The notes: generated by a model from the sequence alone, not told the origin. Shown: positions 8,765 through 17,370, counted from the stretch's first letter. The stretch: DNA of 35,112 nt from Acidobacteriaceae bacterium (GCA_903970405.1 CAJCIT010000169.1:1-35112), one strand, 5' to 3'. Program-made: numbers and translations.

Positions 8765-10558
8765 TTGTGCGAGGATCGTAGGAACGTCAGGATATTCTTG
8801 CTGCTCAAATTCCCGTTCGGCGCGCGCGCCAGAGCCTGTCTGCACGCAATCCCAAACATTGCAGGCTGCGTAGCCATTCTGATGGCGGCCGGGGCGGTTT
8901 CTCATACCGAGGAGTCCGCTGAGCAAGCCGGCTTTCTCAATGCCACCCTGGCGGCAGGCATCCGGTTTCAACACGACAAGGGAGCGAAGGGCGTTGCGAC
9001 GATCCTCGAAGAGGCGGGTCCCGGAGTTTGCGTTGCCGACTTCGATGGCGATGGCCTGACGGATATTTACTTTGTTAACGGACGCGACCTGTACGGCCGC
9101 GGGATGGTCCGGCAGAACGCTCTTTATCGCAACAACGGCGACGGCACGTTCAAGGATGTGACCGAAACCGCCGGAGTGCCTGGCACCGGCTATGGCTTGG
9201 GCTGCGTCTGGGGAGACTATGACAACGACGGCTTCCCGGACCTTTATGTCACCCAATACGGGAAGAACGTTCTCTACCACAACAACGGCAATGGGACGTT
9301 CAGCGATGTAACTGCGAAAGCCAGGGTGGACGGCACCGATTTTGGAACCCAGTTTCATACCGGCGCCACATTCTTCGATTACGACAAGGACGGGAGGCTG
9401 GACCTCTACGCCGGAGGATACGTCACGTTCGGTCCCAACAGCCGCCGGTATTGCGGCGTTCCCCCAGCGGAAAGCAGTTGCCCGCCATCGGCTTACCCCG
9501 GGTCGGCGGCCGTGCTTTATCACAATAACGGCGATGGCACATTCACCAACGTCACCAAGGCGGCCAAAATCTATCAGCCGGGAGGCAAGAACCTGTCAGT
9601 GGCGGCGATGGATTATGACAATGACGGATGGCCCGATCTGTTTGTCGCCAATGACGGCTTGGAAGCCTACCTCTATCGCAACAACGGCAACGGCACGTTC
9701 GCTGAGTCCGCCCTGGTGAGCGGCATGGCGCTGACCGAGGACGGCATCAAAATGGCCGCCATGTGCCTATCGTTCGGCGACTACGATAACGACGGCAACC
9801 TGGACCTCTACATTTCCGATTTTCAGGATATGCCCGATCACATCTGGCATAACAACGGCAAAGGCTTCTTTGACGAAGTTACTTCAAGAAGCGGCATTGG
9901 CGCGGCAACCAAGCACGTGCTCAGTTTTGGCGGCGGTTTTTTCGATTATGACAACGATGGCTGGCTTGACCTCTTCATTGCCAACGGGCACGTCTACCAG
10001 GGAGTGGAGATCGCTTCCCCCGGCGTCCGGTATAAGCAAATTAATTCGCTATTTCATAACCAGCGCAATGGCCGCTTTGTGGAGACGACGAAAGAGGCGG
10101 GCGACGCCTTCACCGTGCCAAACCTGGGCCGGGGCGCCGCCTTTCTTGACTATGATAATGACGGCAGAGTTGACGTGGTTGTAGGAATTGCCGGCGACGC
10201 GCCGCTGCTGTTGCACAACGTGAGTAAGAACAGCAACCACTTTGTCAATCTTCAGCTGGTGGGCGTTGGCGCCAAAAGTAACCGTGATGCGATGGGCGCC
10301 CATATCCGTCTGCGGGCTGGCGCGCTGGCGCAGGTTCGTGAAATTTACGGCGGCGGCAGTTACTTGTCCCAAAGCGAATTGCGAGCGCACTTTGGACTTG
10401 GCGCTCTGACCCGCGTCGATTCAGTGATCATCACCTGGCCCGATGGAAAAACGCAGACATACAAGGACCTGGATGCCGACCGCTTCTACAGAATTGAGGA
10501 AGGGGCGGCGACGCCGCAATCTGTGCGCCCGGCTGCGGGCCATGCCCGGATACCGTAA
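8765..10558 (+). CDS. CRTAC1-like FG-GAP/VCBS repeat protein with ASPIC/UnbV domain
   Basis: A 597-residue exported protein. It has seven calcium-binding FG-GAP/VCBS loops of the form D-x-D-x-D-G-x-x-D (DFDGDGLTD, DYDNDGFPD, DYDKDGRLD and so on), many preceded by a YRNNGDGTF-type strand, predicting a seven-bladed beta-propeller. The C-terminus carries an ASPIC/UnbV domain: LVGVGAKSNRDAMGAHIRL, YLSQSELRAHFGLG and VIITWPDGKTQTY. The N-terminus has a hydrophobic core (IAGCVAILMAAGAV) suggesting secretion. The TTG at 8765 is the longest start; the ATG at 8881 would cut into the signal peptide. Such proteins are abundant in Acidobacteria and Planctomycetes, with unknown function, probably binding or adhesion outside the cell. 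It lies alone on plus, convergent with mtnA. Confidence 0.88.
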   Translation: MCEDRRNVRIFLLLKFPFGARARACLHAIPNIAGCVAILMAAGAVSHTEESAEQAGFLNATLAAGIRFQHDKGAKGVATILEEAGPGVCVADFDGDGLTDIYFVNGRDLYGRGMVRQNALYRNNGDGTFKDVTETAGVPGTGYGLGCVWGDYDNDGFPDLYVTQYGKNVLYHNNGNGTFSDVTAKARVDGTDFGTQFHTGATFFDYDKDGRLDLYAGGYVTFGPNSRRYCGVPPAESSCPPSAYPGSAAVLYHNNGDGTFTNVTKAAKIYQPGGKNLSVAAMDYDNDGWPDLFVANDGLEAYLYRNNGNGTFAESALVSGMALTEDGIKMAAMCLSFGDYDNDGNLDLYISDFQDMPDHIWHNNGKGFFDEVTSRSGIGAATKHVLSFGGGFFDYDNDGWLDLFIANGHVYQGVEIASPGVRYKQINSLFHNQRNGRFVETTKEAGDAFTVPNLGRGAAFLDYDNDGRVDVVVGIAGDAPLLLHNVSKNSNHFVNLQLVGVGAKSNRDAMGAHIRLRAGALAQVREIYGGGSYLSQSELRAHFGLGALTRVDSVIITWPDGKTQTYKDLDADRFYRIEEGAATPQSVRPAAGHARIP

Positions 10559-10675
10559 CAAGCTGCCTGAGGTAGCGTCCGCAGGGTCTATGGGTTGCGG
10601 TTTAGTCAGTTTCGGTCGCTCCCTCACGGTCGCGGCTGGGAAGGGTCGCGGGCTTAATTAGGTAAAACGTCGCGC

Positions 10676-11722
10676 CTAAGCTCTCCGCGCCAGCCTTGCC
10701 AGACTCTCTTCATACGGCGCGCTTGCCACGCCGTGTTCCGTGATAATGCCCGTCACATAGCGATTTGGAGTCACGTCGAAGGCCGGGTTCGCCACACGAA
10801 TTCCCTCGGGGGCCACCGCCACGCCCTGCACGTGAGTTACTTCTGACGCCGCGCGCTCTTCAATGGGAATGAGGTCGCCCGTCGCCAGCGTCAGATCCAG
10901 AGTTGAGATGGGCGCCGCCACATAAAACGGCACGCCATTCTCTTTCGCCAGGACGGCCACCCCATACGTTCCGATCTTATTGGCCACGTCGCCGTTGGCG
11001 GCAATCCGGTCCGCTCCCACCACCACGCACCCAATGCGTCCGCTCTTCAGAAAGTGCCCGGCCATGCTATCGGTGATTAGCGTTGTTTCAATCCCGTCCT
11101 GCTGCAGTTCCCACGCCGTCAATCGCGCGCCTTGCAGAAACGGCCGGGTCTCATCGGCAAACACGTCAATCTTCTTGCCTGCTTGCACGGCCGCGCGAAT
11201 CACGCCCAAGGCGGTGCCGAATCCCGCGGTCGCCAGCGCGCCCGCATTGCAATGGGTCAATACTGTCTTCCCATCCGGAACCAGCGGCGCGCCATGCCGT
11301 CCGATGGCTTCGTTGATGGCAATATCCTCCAGGCGAATCCGCTGCGCCTCCGCCACCAGCGCTTCCTGAATCCGCGCCGGGGGCAAAAGCACGGAGCGCT
11401 GATACAGCGTGCGCATGCGTTCAATGGCCCAGAAAAGATTCACCGCCGTCGGCCGCGTCTTCGCTAGTGTCTCGCAAATCACGGGCATGTCCGCCGCCAG
11501 GTTTTCGGAGCGAAGCGCGCCAATGGCAACGCCCATCGCCGCGGCCACGCCGATCGCCGGCGCCCCTCGCACGACCATCGTCCGAATGGCGTCCGCCACT
11601 TCCACATATGTCCTGCAGGTGATGTACTCGGTGTGGCGCGGCAGGCGCGTCTGGTCAATCATCACCACGCCTTCAGGCGTCCATTGAATGGTCTCGATGC
11701 TGTAAACCGTCGCTGTGCTCAC
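10676..11722 (-). CDS. mtnA: S-methyl-5-thioribose-1-phosphate isomerase
   Basis: A 348-residue cytoplasmic enzyme of the methionine salvage pathway that converts 5-methylthioribose-1-phosphate to 5-methylthioribulose-1-phosphate. It has the family's motifs: RGAPAIG (52-58), [10 protein letters not shown] (90-99), [10 protein letters not shown] with the catalytic cysteine C158, and [20 protein letters not shown] with the catalytic aspartate D238. Both are two positions from B. subtilis MtnA C160/D240. The eIF2B-alpha-like C-terminal region follows. The length is normal. The GTG start at 11722 has a GGGGGAG ribosome site. No other salvage gene is adjacent, and it converges on the CRTAC1-like gene. 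Confidence 0.95.
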   Translation of the reverse strand: MSTATVYSIETIQWTPEGVVMIDQTRLPRHTEYITCRTYVEVADAIRTMVVRGAPAIGVAAAMGVAIGALRSENLAADMPVICETLAKTRPTAVNLFWAIERMRTLYQRSVLLPPARIQEALVAEAQRIRLEDIAINEAIGRHGAPLVPDGKTVLTHCNAGALATAGFGTALGVIRAAVQAGKKIDVFADETRPFLQGARLTAWELQQDGIETTLITDSMAGHFLKSGRIGCVVVGADRIAANGDVANKIGTYGVAVLAKENGVPFYVAAPISTLDLTLATGDLIPIEERAASEVTHVQGVAVAPEGIRVANPAFDVTPNRYVTGIITEHGVASAPYEESLARLARRA

Positions 11723-11959
11723 TCAGAATCTCCCCCATGGTCAGAGTCAGAACCCGTGAAAAAACATTCTTGCAGACCTCCCGCGCTTCGACGGCACTTG
11801 CCATCGATTATGCCCCGTGTCCCCAGCCGCGCCGTCACCGTCATCGTGCGATGCTCTTCCGGCTCAGGTTGTTCGGGTAACTCGAGTCTACCGGCTCAGT
11901 CGGCGTTGGAGCGGCTGTCTGGCTCCGCGCCGTACCGCGGGCGAGTCAGTTATCAGCGT

Positions 11960-12829
11960 TCAAGAGATAGAGCGCAACCATTTAGTGAAGGCTTTCTGCG
12001 ACGGGGCCACCACGTGGTGACGGGCGCGCACGTACCCGATGCGGCGAACCGCTTCCCGATCGAAGGCCAAAAAATCGCACCCGCTTTCCGGCGTCGCCGC
12101 CATCTGAGGCACAAGGCTGATGCCAAAGCCGCCCCGCACCAGCGCGAAAATGCTCGAAAACTGATCGGTTTCGAAGACTGCGCTAAAGCCCGTCCGCGAA
12201 CGGCTACAAACCGTGAGCGCATTTTCACGAAAGCAATGCCCTTCCCGAAGAAGAAGCAGCCGCTCACCGCTCAGCTCAGAGAGGCTGATGTTGCCCGCGC
12301 CCGCCCACGGATGCCGGCGGCTGACCGCGATGCGAATGGGTTCACGGAAGAGGTCACTACACACGATTTCCGGGTTGCTGACAGGAGGACTGACGATGGC
12401 CAGATCCAACTCGCCCGCCAGCAATTGCCCAACCAAGCCATCCGTTTTGTCTTCGGTCAGCGTGATGTCCACCTCTGGAAAAGCGATCGAGAATTCGCCG
12501 ATGCGCGGCGCCAGGAAGTAAGGCATGATCGTCGGAATGCACCCGATTCGCAACTGCCCACCCACCCCCTCGCGGACCGAATTGAGCACAGCCGGCACTT
12601 CATTCCACTGACGCAGAATCTCTTCGGCGCGGGGTAAAAGCGCCTCTCCGCAATCGGTGAGCCGCACCCGGCGCCCGAGGCGCTCGAAAAGAAGCGACCC
12701 GAATTCCTTCTCCAGTTTGACGATCTGTTGGGAAAGTGACGGCTGCGTGACGCCCTCCGCGGCGGCCGCGCGAGTGAAACTGCCGTGGCGGGCCACTGCG
12801 CAGAAGTAACGGATCTGATGAATTTCCAT
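11960..12829 (-). CDS. oxyR: Hydrogen-peroxide-sensing LysR-type regulator OxyR
   Basis: A 289-residue LysR-type regulator. It has an N-terminal winged helix-turn-helix (IRYFCAVARHGSFTRAAAAE, then TQPSLSQQI) and a periplasmic-binding-like sensor domain. The decisive evidence is two cysteines in REGHCFRENALTVCSR. Counted from the ATG at 12829 they are C199 and C208, the same numbers and spacing as the redox disulfide pair of E. coli OxyR. That start gives the usual MEIHQIRYF N-terminus; frames extending upstream to 12937 lack similarity. It is divergent from katA with a 111-bp intergenic region holding LysR-type half-sites, so it very probably activates katA and controls itself. Confidence 0.93.
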   Translation of the reverse strand: MEIHQIRYFCAVARHGSFTRAAAAEGVTQPSLSQQIVKLEKEFGSLLFERLGRRVRLTDCGEALLPRAEEILRQWNEVPAVLNSVREGVGGQLRIGCIPTIMPYFLAPRIGEFSIAFPEVDITLTEDKTDGLVGQLLAGELDLAIVSPPVSNPEIVCSDLFREPIRIAVSRRHPWAGAGNISLSELSGERLLLLREGHCFRENALTVCSRSRTGFSAVFETDQFSSIFALVRGGFGISLVPQMAATPESGCDFLAFDREAVRRIGYVRARHHVVAPSQKAFTKWLRSIS

Positions 12830-12853
12830 GGAAATCTCAGTATCGGACAATCC

Positions 12854-12886
12854 ATAGGCAGTTCCTATGAGTGATAGTGGGCCTAT
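12854..12886. promoter_or_regulatory. Putative OxyR binding site in the oxyR-katA intergenic region
   Basis: ATAG (12854-12857), 7 nt, CTAT (12865-12868) is a perfect LysR-type dyad of the OxyR class. A second pair, ATAG (12874-12877) and CTAT (12883-12886), follows with 5-nt gaps. Four ATAG/CTAT tetranucleotides in 33 bp match the known OxyR contact motif, although the E. coli spacing is 7-7-7 rather than 7-5-5. The site lies 25 bp before oxyR and 54 bp before katA, placed for autorepression and activation. Confidence 0.75.
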
Positions 12887-12940
12887 GGTATGGCGTTTGA
12901 GGCTCGAAGGCGCATATGCTTCACACTGGGAGACCAATTC

Positions 12941-14392
12941 ATGGCCGAAGAGAAAATTTTAACTACCACCGGCGGCGCGCCGGTCGGTGACAATCAGAAC
13001 TCGCTCACCGCGGGACCGCGTGGGCCGGTGTTGATGCAGGATTATCACCTGCTGGAGAAGATGGCGCATTTCAACCGGGAGCGCATTCCGGAGCGAGTGG
13101 TGCATGCCAAGGGATCGGGCGCTTACGGCACTTTTACCGTGACGCAGGACATCACGAAATACACTACCGCCAAGCTGTTCAGCGAAATCGGCAAGAAGAC
13201 CGAAGTTCTGGCCCGGTTCTCGACGGTGGGCGGCGAGAAGGGTTCCGCGGACACCGCGCGCGATCCGCGCGGCTTCGCCATCAAGTTCTACACCGAGGAA
13301 GGGAACTGGGACATGGTGGGAAACAACACCCCGGTGTTCTTCGTTCGCGATCCTCTCAAGTTCGGTGATTTCATCCATACGCAGAAGCGCGATCCGGAAA
13401 CGAACCTCAAGTCGCCCACGATGATGTGGGACTTCTGGTCTTTGTCGCCCGAATCGCTGCACCAGGTGACCATTCTGATGTCGGACCGCGGCACCCCGGA
13501 TGGCTATCGCCACATGGATGGCTTTTCCAGCCACACCTTCAGCCTGCTGAACGCGAATAACGAGCGCTTCTATGTGAAGTGGCATTTCAAGACCATGCAA
13601 GGCATCAAGAATCTGGATGCAGCCGAAGCGGAGCGACTCGCCGGCAGCGATCCTGACTATGCTCAGCGCGACCTGTTCCATTCCATAGAAGAAGGGAATT
13701 TCCCTCAATGGCGCGTTTGTTTGCAGATCATGCCCGAAGCCGATGCTGAGCATTACCACCTCAATCCGTTCGACTTGACCAAGGTCTGGCCCCACAAAGA
13801 CTACCCGCTGCACGAGGTTGGAATCATGGAACTGAATCGCAATCCGGAGAACTACTTCGCGGAGATCGAGCAAGCGGCGTTTTCACCATCGAACGTCGCG
13901 CCCGGCATGAGCTATTCGCCCGACAAGATGCTGCAGGCCCGCCTGATGAGTTATCCAGATGCGCACCGCTATCGGGTGGGCGTGAACTACGAGTCGCTTC
14001 CGGTGAACAAGCCGAAGTGTCCGGTGAACACGTATCACCGCGATGGCGCCATGCGTTTCGATGGCAATAACGGCGGCAAACCGAACTATGAACCGAACAG
14101 CTTTGGCGGACCGAAGGAGGATCATCGCTTCATCGAGGTTCCGTACAAGGTCAGCGGCGACGCGGCGCGGTATAACCATCGCGAGGGCAACGACGACTAC
14201 ACGCAGGCCGGCGACCTCTATCGCTTGATGACCAAGGAGGAACGGAACCGCCTGGTTCAGAACATCGCGGGCACCATGAAGGGGGTTCCGGAGCGCATTA
14301 TCGCACTGCAAGTGGAGCACTTCACCAAGGCCGATCCTGAGTATGGCCAGAAAGTGGCTGAGGCGGTCGGTCTCACGGTCGGGGTGCGCTAA
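12941..14392 (+). CDS. katA: Monofunctional haem catalase (clade 3 type)
   Basis: A 483-residue cytoplasmic catalase that dismutates hydrogen peroxide. Key residues are the catalytic His55 in [13 protein letters not shown], distal Asn128 in [12 protein letters not shown], and the proximal haem-ligand tyrosine Y338 in [14 protein letters not shown]. The short length and absence of a C-terminal flavodoxin-like domain make it a small-subunit enzyme. The start at ATG 12941 (MAEEK) is preferred over the longer frame from 12890, because GGGAGA at 12928-12933 sits 7 nt upstream and the family begins here. It is divergent from oxyR and followed by a rho-independent terminator, so it is a single-gene peroxide-induced unit. 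Confidence 0.97.
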   Translation: MAEEKILTTTGGAPVGDNQNSLTAGPRGPVLMQDYHLLEKMAHFNRERIPERVVHAKGSGAYGTFTVTQDITKYTTAKLFSEIGKKTEVLARFSTVGGEKGSADTARDPRGFAIKFYTEEGNWDMVGNNTPVFFVRDPLKFGDFIHTQKRDPETNLKSPTMMWDFWSLSPESLHQVTILMSDRGTPDGYRHMDGFSSHTFSLLNANNERFYVKWHFKTMQGIKNLDAAEAERLAGSDPDYAQRDLFHSIEEGNFPQWRVCLQIMPEADAEHYHLNPFDLTKVWPHKDYPLHEVGIMELNRNPENYFAEIEQAAFSPSNVAPGMSYSPDKMLQARLMSYPDAHRYRVGVNYESLPVNKPKCPVNTYHRDGAMRFDGNNGGKPNYEPNSFGGPKEDHRFIEVPYKVSGDAARYNHREGNDDYTQAGDLYRLMTKEERNRLVQNIAGTMKGVPERIIALQVEHFTKADPEYGQKVAEAVGLTVGVR

Positions 14393-14422
14393 CCCTGTAA
14401 GCGGACAGTGAGCGCCAGGAGC

Positions 14423-14456
14423 GGGGCACCGGGTGTAGCCACGGATGCCCCTTTTT
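14423..14456 (+). terminator. Rho-independent terminator after katA
   Basis: GGGGCA (14423-14428) pairs with TGCCCC (14446-14451). The stem continues as CCG/CGG past one bulged A, and a TTTTT run (14452-14456) follows directly. It lies 31 nt after the katA stop. Confidence 0.85.
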
Positions 14457-14820
14457 CGTGTTTGAAATACCTTGGCGCAGCCAATCTCCCGGCTGGCCCT
14501 TGCAGTCCAGCAGTGCGCGAGGATGTATGACGTATCGTATTACGTGTTCACAGTGCGACGGCGTCCCGTTTGGGCGCCGCAGCAAGATTTTCCAGCCCCG
14601 AATTGTTTTGAGTGGCCTTATCGGCGGCAATAAGCCAAGTTTCGGCGCCGTTTCAGCGGCATCTCGTAAGTGGCTCTAGCCGCTTGAGATACGCGTTATT
14701 CTGCGCCTGTTTTCCACAAGTGGAAAACGAAAGATCCACAGCCTGCTCAAAACACGTTCGACCGTAAATGGTTTGAGCGGAGTAGTTTGCGGGCATCGTG
14801 CCAAGCGGGGAAAATCGCCC
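14457..14820. other. Non-coding stretch with a perfect 9-bp inverted repeat
   Basis: No recognisable gene on either strand. At 14709-14728 lies a perfect inverted repeat, GTTTTCCAC-AA-GTGGAAAAC, with no following T-run. Its left arm contains TTTTCCACA, which fits the relaxed DnaA-box consensus TTWTNCACA. A second repeat, GCTCAAA (14745-14751) and TTTGAGC (14772-14778), follows. These could be operators or processing structures; nothing decides. Confidence 0.4.
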
Positions 14821-14849
14821 TTGACTTCGCACCCCCATCGCCCTACACT
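14821..14849 (+). promoter_or_regulatory. Sigma70-type promoter upstream of the structured leader/ncRNA
   Basis: TTGACT (14821-14826), exactly 17 nt, TACACT (14844-14849): near-consensus. Transcription would start around 14856, some 200 nt before the likely start of the ABC exporter gene. Confidence 0.7.
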
Positions 14850-14855
14850 CCAATC

Positions 14856-14983
14856 ACAAACAGGTTTTGGCGGTTGCGATACCGTCGGATCTGATTCTCC
14901 CATCAAACGTATGCTCGCTTTTAGCGAGTGCCTGGAAACAGGACAGTGCCGCTCATTCAACCCGAATGAGCGGTTTCTGCTTT
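14856..14983 (+). ncRNA. Candidate structured small RNA or regulatory 5' leader (unrecognised)
   Basis: Downstream of a strong promoter there are four consecutive perfect hairpins: CGGT-TGCGAT-ACCG (14871-14884), CTCGC-TTTTA-GCGAG (14914-14928), CCTG-GAAA-CAGG with a GNRA loop (14931-14942), and CCGCTCATTC-AACCC-GAATGAGCGG (14949-14973). The last is followed by the T-rich TTTCTGCTTT, which would serve as a moderate terminator or attenuator. The implied RNA is about 128 nt. It matches no small-RNA or riboswitch consensus that I recognise. It is either a free-standing sRNA or a leader controlling the exporter gene 73 nt further on. Confidence 0.45.
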
Positions 14984-15055
14984 GGGGACACCGCTTTCGG
15001 TCCCACCGTCCAAACGGCTAGTTTCGAGACCCGGCTCGGCCAGCCATACTCGGTA

Positions 15056-16894
15056 ATGAGGATGCAGAGACCCATCGCCAGCCCCGACGAAGCGCCTCAG
15101 ACCTGGGGCGAACGGGCCCGAGCTCTGCGCAACGTACCGCCTCTACTCAGGATGGTGTGGGAAACCAGCCCGCCTTTGACCACGCTCACGCTGGGGTTGC
15201 GCCTGATCGCGTCGGTCACACCTATCGCGACCCTCTATGTCTCCAAGCTGATTATCGATCTGGTGGTTCGTGCGATCCGCCACCAATCGGTCGACACCTC
15301 GTTGATTTGGAAGCTGTTAGCGGCTGAAGCCGGCCTCGCCATTCTATCCGATTTCCTGGGCCGCGGTATCACCCTGGTGGATAGCCTCTTGGGCGATCGC
15401 TTTACAAACTACGTCAGCCTCAGGTTGATGGCGCACGCCAACACGCTCGACCTGACGTCGTTCGAAGATCCCGTTTTCTACGACAAAATGGAGCGCGCCC
15501 GGCGGATGACCACAGCCCGGATGGGCATGCTGGCGAGCTTGGCCGGCATGGCCCAACAACTCCTCACGCTGATCTCCATGCTGTCGGCGGTAGTCCTGTT
15601 CTCCCCTTGGCTTCTTCTGTTGCTGGTGGCCTCCATTGTTCCTGTGTTTCTGGGCGAAACCAAGTTTGCCGCACTCAACTATTCGATGCTCTATCGGTAT
15701 ACTCCGGAGCGCCGTGAACTGGACTACCTTCGCTACCTTGGCGCCAGTAACGCGAGCGCCAAGGAGGTGAAGATCTTTGGCCTTGGCGAGTATCTGACCC
15801 AGCGGGCGCGGGGCCTCTTTGAGCGTTTCTACGCCGAGAACCGCCATCTGGCGATTCGCCGGGCCGTCCAGGGCGGGGCGCTTGGCCTAGCGCCGACTGT
15901 GGCCTATTACGGCGCTTATGTTCTAATCCTCCTCAGCGCTCTCGCCGGCCGTCTGAGCATTGGCGATCTGACTCTAATGGTGGGCGCCTTCTCCCGGTCT
16001 CGCGGCATTATGGAGGGCCTGGTCAGCGGATTAACCTCAGTTTCCGAACAAGCCTTGTATCTGAAGGATTTGTTCGAGTACTTCGAAACCAGCCCCTCCA
16101 TCGCTTCAAAGCCGGATGCGTTGCCGGCGCCGCGCCCCATCCGCACCGGGTTCGAGTTCCAGGATGTGTCTTTTGCCTATCAAGGCTCCAGCCGTCTGGT
16201 GTTGGACCGAGTCAGCTTCCGCTTTGAGCCGGGAGAAAAGATCGCTTTGGTGGGTGAGAACGGCGCGGGAAAGACCACCTTGGTGAAGCTCTTAGCTCGC
16301 CTATATGACCCGAGTGCGGGGAGAATTTTGCTCGACGGCGTGGACCTGCGCGATTACAGCGTGGAAGACTTGCGCCATGAGATTGGCGTGATCTTCCAAG
16401 ATTACATGAGATATGACATGTTAGCCAATGAAAATATTGGCTTTGGAAGAATAAGCGAAATGCACGACGAAGGCCGGATTTTGCGCTCGGCTGAGAAAAG
16501 CTTGGCCGATCCCGTAATCGGGGCTCTACCGCAGGGGTACCGGCAAATGCTGGGCCGTCGATTCGACAACGGGGTCGATCTCTCGACTGGCCAATGGCAA
16601 AAGATCGCCTTGGCCCGAGCCTACATGAGGGATGCCCAGATACTGATTCTGGACGAACCCACCGCGAGCCTCGATGCCCGCGCGGAATTTCAGGTGTATC
16701 AGCGCTTTGTCGAGCTGACTGCGGGAAAGATGGCAGTTTTGATTTCCCACAGGTTTTCCACAGTCCGGATGGCGGACCGCATTTTCGTGTTGGACGGCGG
16801 GCGGATCGCCGAACAGGGCTCGCACCGGCAACTGATAGCCTTGGGCGGCAAGTACGCCGAACTCTTCGAAATGCAAGCCGCCGGATACCGCTGA
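15056..16894 (+). CDS. ABC exporter half-transporter (fused membrane and ATPase domains)
   Basis: 612 residues from the suggested ATG at 15056 (a second ATG at 15062 is possible; the frame is open back to 14867 but would run through the structured leader). The N-terminal half is a six-span ABC type 1 exporter membrane domain. The C-terminal half is a complete ATPase: Walker A GENGAGKTT beginning at G400, a Q-loop around VIFQDYMRYD, a variant signature LSTGQWQ near 509, Walker B ILILDEPTASLD and H-loop LISHRFSTVR. It would act as a homodimer in the inner membrane. The substrate is unknown; this kind of stand-alone exporter often handles lipids or peptides. Its 3' end is duplicated in degenerate form downstream. 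Confidence 0.9.
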   Translation: MRMQRPIASPDEAPQTWGERARALRNVPPLLRMVWETSPPLTTLTLGLRLIASVTPIATLYVSKLIIDLVVRAIRHQSVDTSLIWKLLAAEAGLAILSDFLGRGITLVDSLLGDRFTNYVSLRLMAHANTLDLTSFEDPVFYDKMERARRMTTARMGMLASLAGMAQQLLTLISMLSAVVLFSPWLLLLLVASIVPVFLGETKFAALNYSMLYRYTPERRELDYLRYLGASNASAKEVKIFGLGEYLTQRARGLFERFYAENRHLAIRRAVQGGALGLAPTVAYYGAYVLILLSALAGRLSIGDLTLMVGAFSRSRGIMEGLVSGLTSVSEQALYLKDLFEYFETSPSIASKPDALPAPRPIRTGFEFQDVSFAYQGSSRLVLDRVSFRFEPGEKIALVGENGAGKTTLVKLLARLYDPSAGRILLDGVDLRDYSVEDLRHEIGVIFQDYMRYDMLANENIGFGRISEMHDEGRILRSAEKSLADPVIGALPQGYRQMLGRRFDNGVDLSTGQWQKIALARAYMRDAQILILDEPTASLDARAEFQVYQRFVELTAGKMAVLISHRFSTVRMADRIFVLDGGRIAEQGSHRQLIALGGKYAELFEMQAAGYR

Positions 16895-16958
16895 CAGCGC
16901 ATCTCAGAATCAGGCTAACTCCCTTCTGTGCAATAGCTTCCCGGAAATTGGGGACGGA
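16831..16958. repeat. Imperfect tandem duplication, copy A (3' end of ABC exporter gene and its 3' flank)
   Basis: This segment includes the last codons of the exporter (YAELFEMQAAGYR) and about 60 nt of 3' flank ending GGAAATTGGGGACGGA. It is repeated 150 bp further on. Long blocks are nearly identical between copies, such as GCATCTCAGAAT and GCTAACTCCC, with an overall match of roughly three quarters by eye. Confidence 0.75.
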
Positions 16959-16980
16959 CCCCATTTTGGCCCCGTTAGCA

Positions 16981-17108
16981 ACTGGTCGCAGGGAGCGGCA
17001 AGCACCCAATTATTCGAGATGCAAGCCGTCGGGTACTTGACTGGCAGGGCATCTCAGAATTAAGCTAACTCCCGTCCTTGCAATAGCGTACTGGAAATCG
17101 GGGACGCA
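16981..17108 (+). pseudogene. Degenerate second copy of the ABC exporter 3' end (copy B)
   Basis: It aligns with copy A across its whole length: GCGGCAAGCAC..., then TTCGAGATGCAAGCCGTCGGGTAC against TTCGAAATGCAAGCCGCCGGATAC in copy A, then the shared 3' flank. A net loss of two bases between the 'GGCAAG' and 'ATGCAAGCC' blocks destroys the frame. It looks like the tail of a former tandem paralogue whose body was lost, perhaps by recombination that left one chimaeric gene. Confidence 0.6.
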
Positions 17109-17129
17109 CTGGAAATTGTTTCCGGATTG

Positions 17130-17211
17130 CCCCTGATCTGTCAGGTATTCAAGAAGGGCTTTCAATGAACTGAGCAAGCAACCAGCCCGGCGGCTTTAGT
17201 TAGATCAGGGG
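17130..17211. repeat. 10-bp perfect inverted repeat bounding 82 bp
   Basis: CCCCTGATCT (17130-17139) and AGATCAGGGG (17202-17211) are exact reverse complements. The enclosed 62 nt code for nothing recognisable. This could be the end structure of a miniature element or a long hairpin; no flanking target duplication was identified. Confidence 0.4.
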
Positions 17212-17250
17212 GGAGCGCGACCCGGGTCGACATTCGCCGCCTCGCGCTTC

Positions 17251-17370
17251 CTATTTCACCGCGTCCAACTGCTGCAAAATCTGCTTCGGCCTGAGCGCCC
17301 GGTCATAGCCGGCCAGCTCAAATCGAACGCTGCCGGTCGGGTCGACAATCCATGTCCGTAGCGCTGCTAA
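17251..17370 (-). pseudogene. C-terminal fragment of a thioredoxin/redoxin-like protein
   Basis: On the minus strand the last roughly 35 codons before the stop at 17251 read LRTWIVDPTGSVRFELAGYD and end in ILQQLDAVK. This resembles the closing strand-helix part of AhpC/TlpA-type redoxins ('..TFlVDp.G.i...aGy..'). No start, no CxxC and no N-terminal half can be found upstream on either frame, so this is a remnant at most. The assignment rests on a short stretch. Confidence 0.4.

Noticed and set aside
8720..9523. 267-codon open frame on the minus strand opposite the CRTAC1-like gene
   Set aside because: It is antisense to repeated, clearly coding FG-GAP motifs, has no recognisable domain, and long antisense frames are common in GC-rich genes.
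9121..9720. Repeated DNA blocks (AACAACGGCGACGGCAC type)
   Set aside because: These encode the repeating NNGDGTF strands of the FG-GAP domains and need no further explanation. No CRISPR-type repeat array was seen anywhere.
10613..10635. CGGTCGC repeated 14 bp apart (CGGTCGCTCCCTCA-CGGTCGC)
   Set aside because: It looks like a piece of a dispersed acidobacterial repeat, but without genome-wide comparison it is too short to call.
12890..12940. N-terminal extension of catalase
   Set aside because: It has no family similarity; GGGAGA upstream of ATG 12941 and the usual catalase N-terminus support the shorter form.
16212..17009. 265-codon minus-strand frame opposite the ABC ATPase domain
   Set aside because: Arginine/proline/serine-rich translation typical of a shadow frame; the plus strand has all ATPase motifs.
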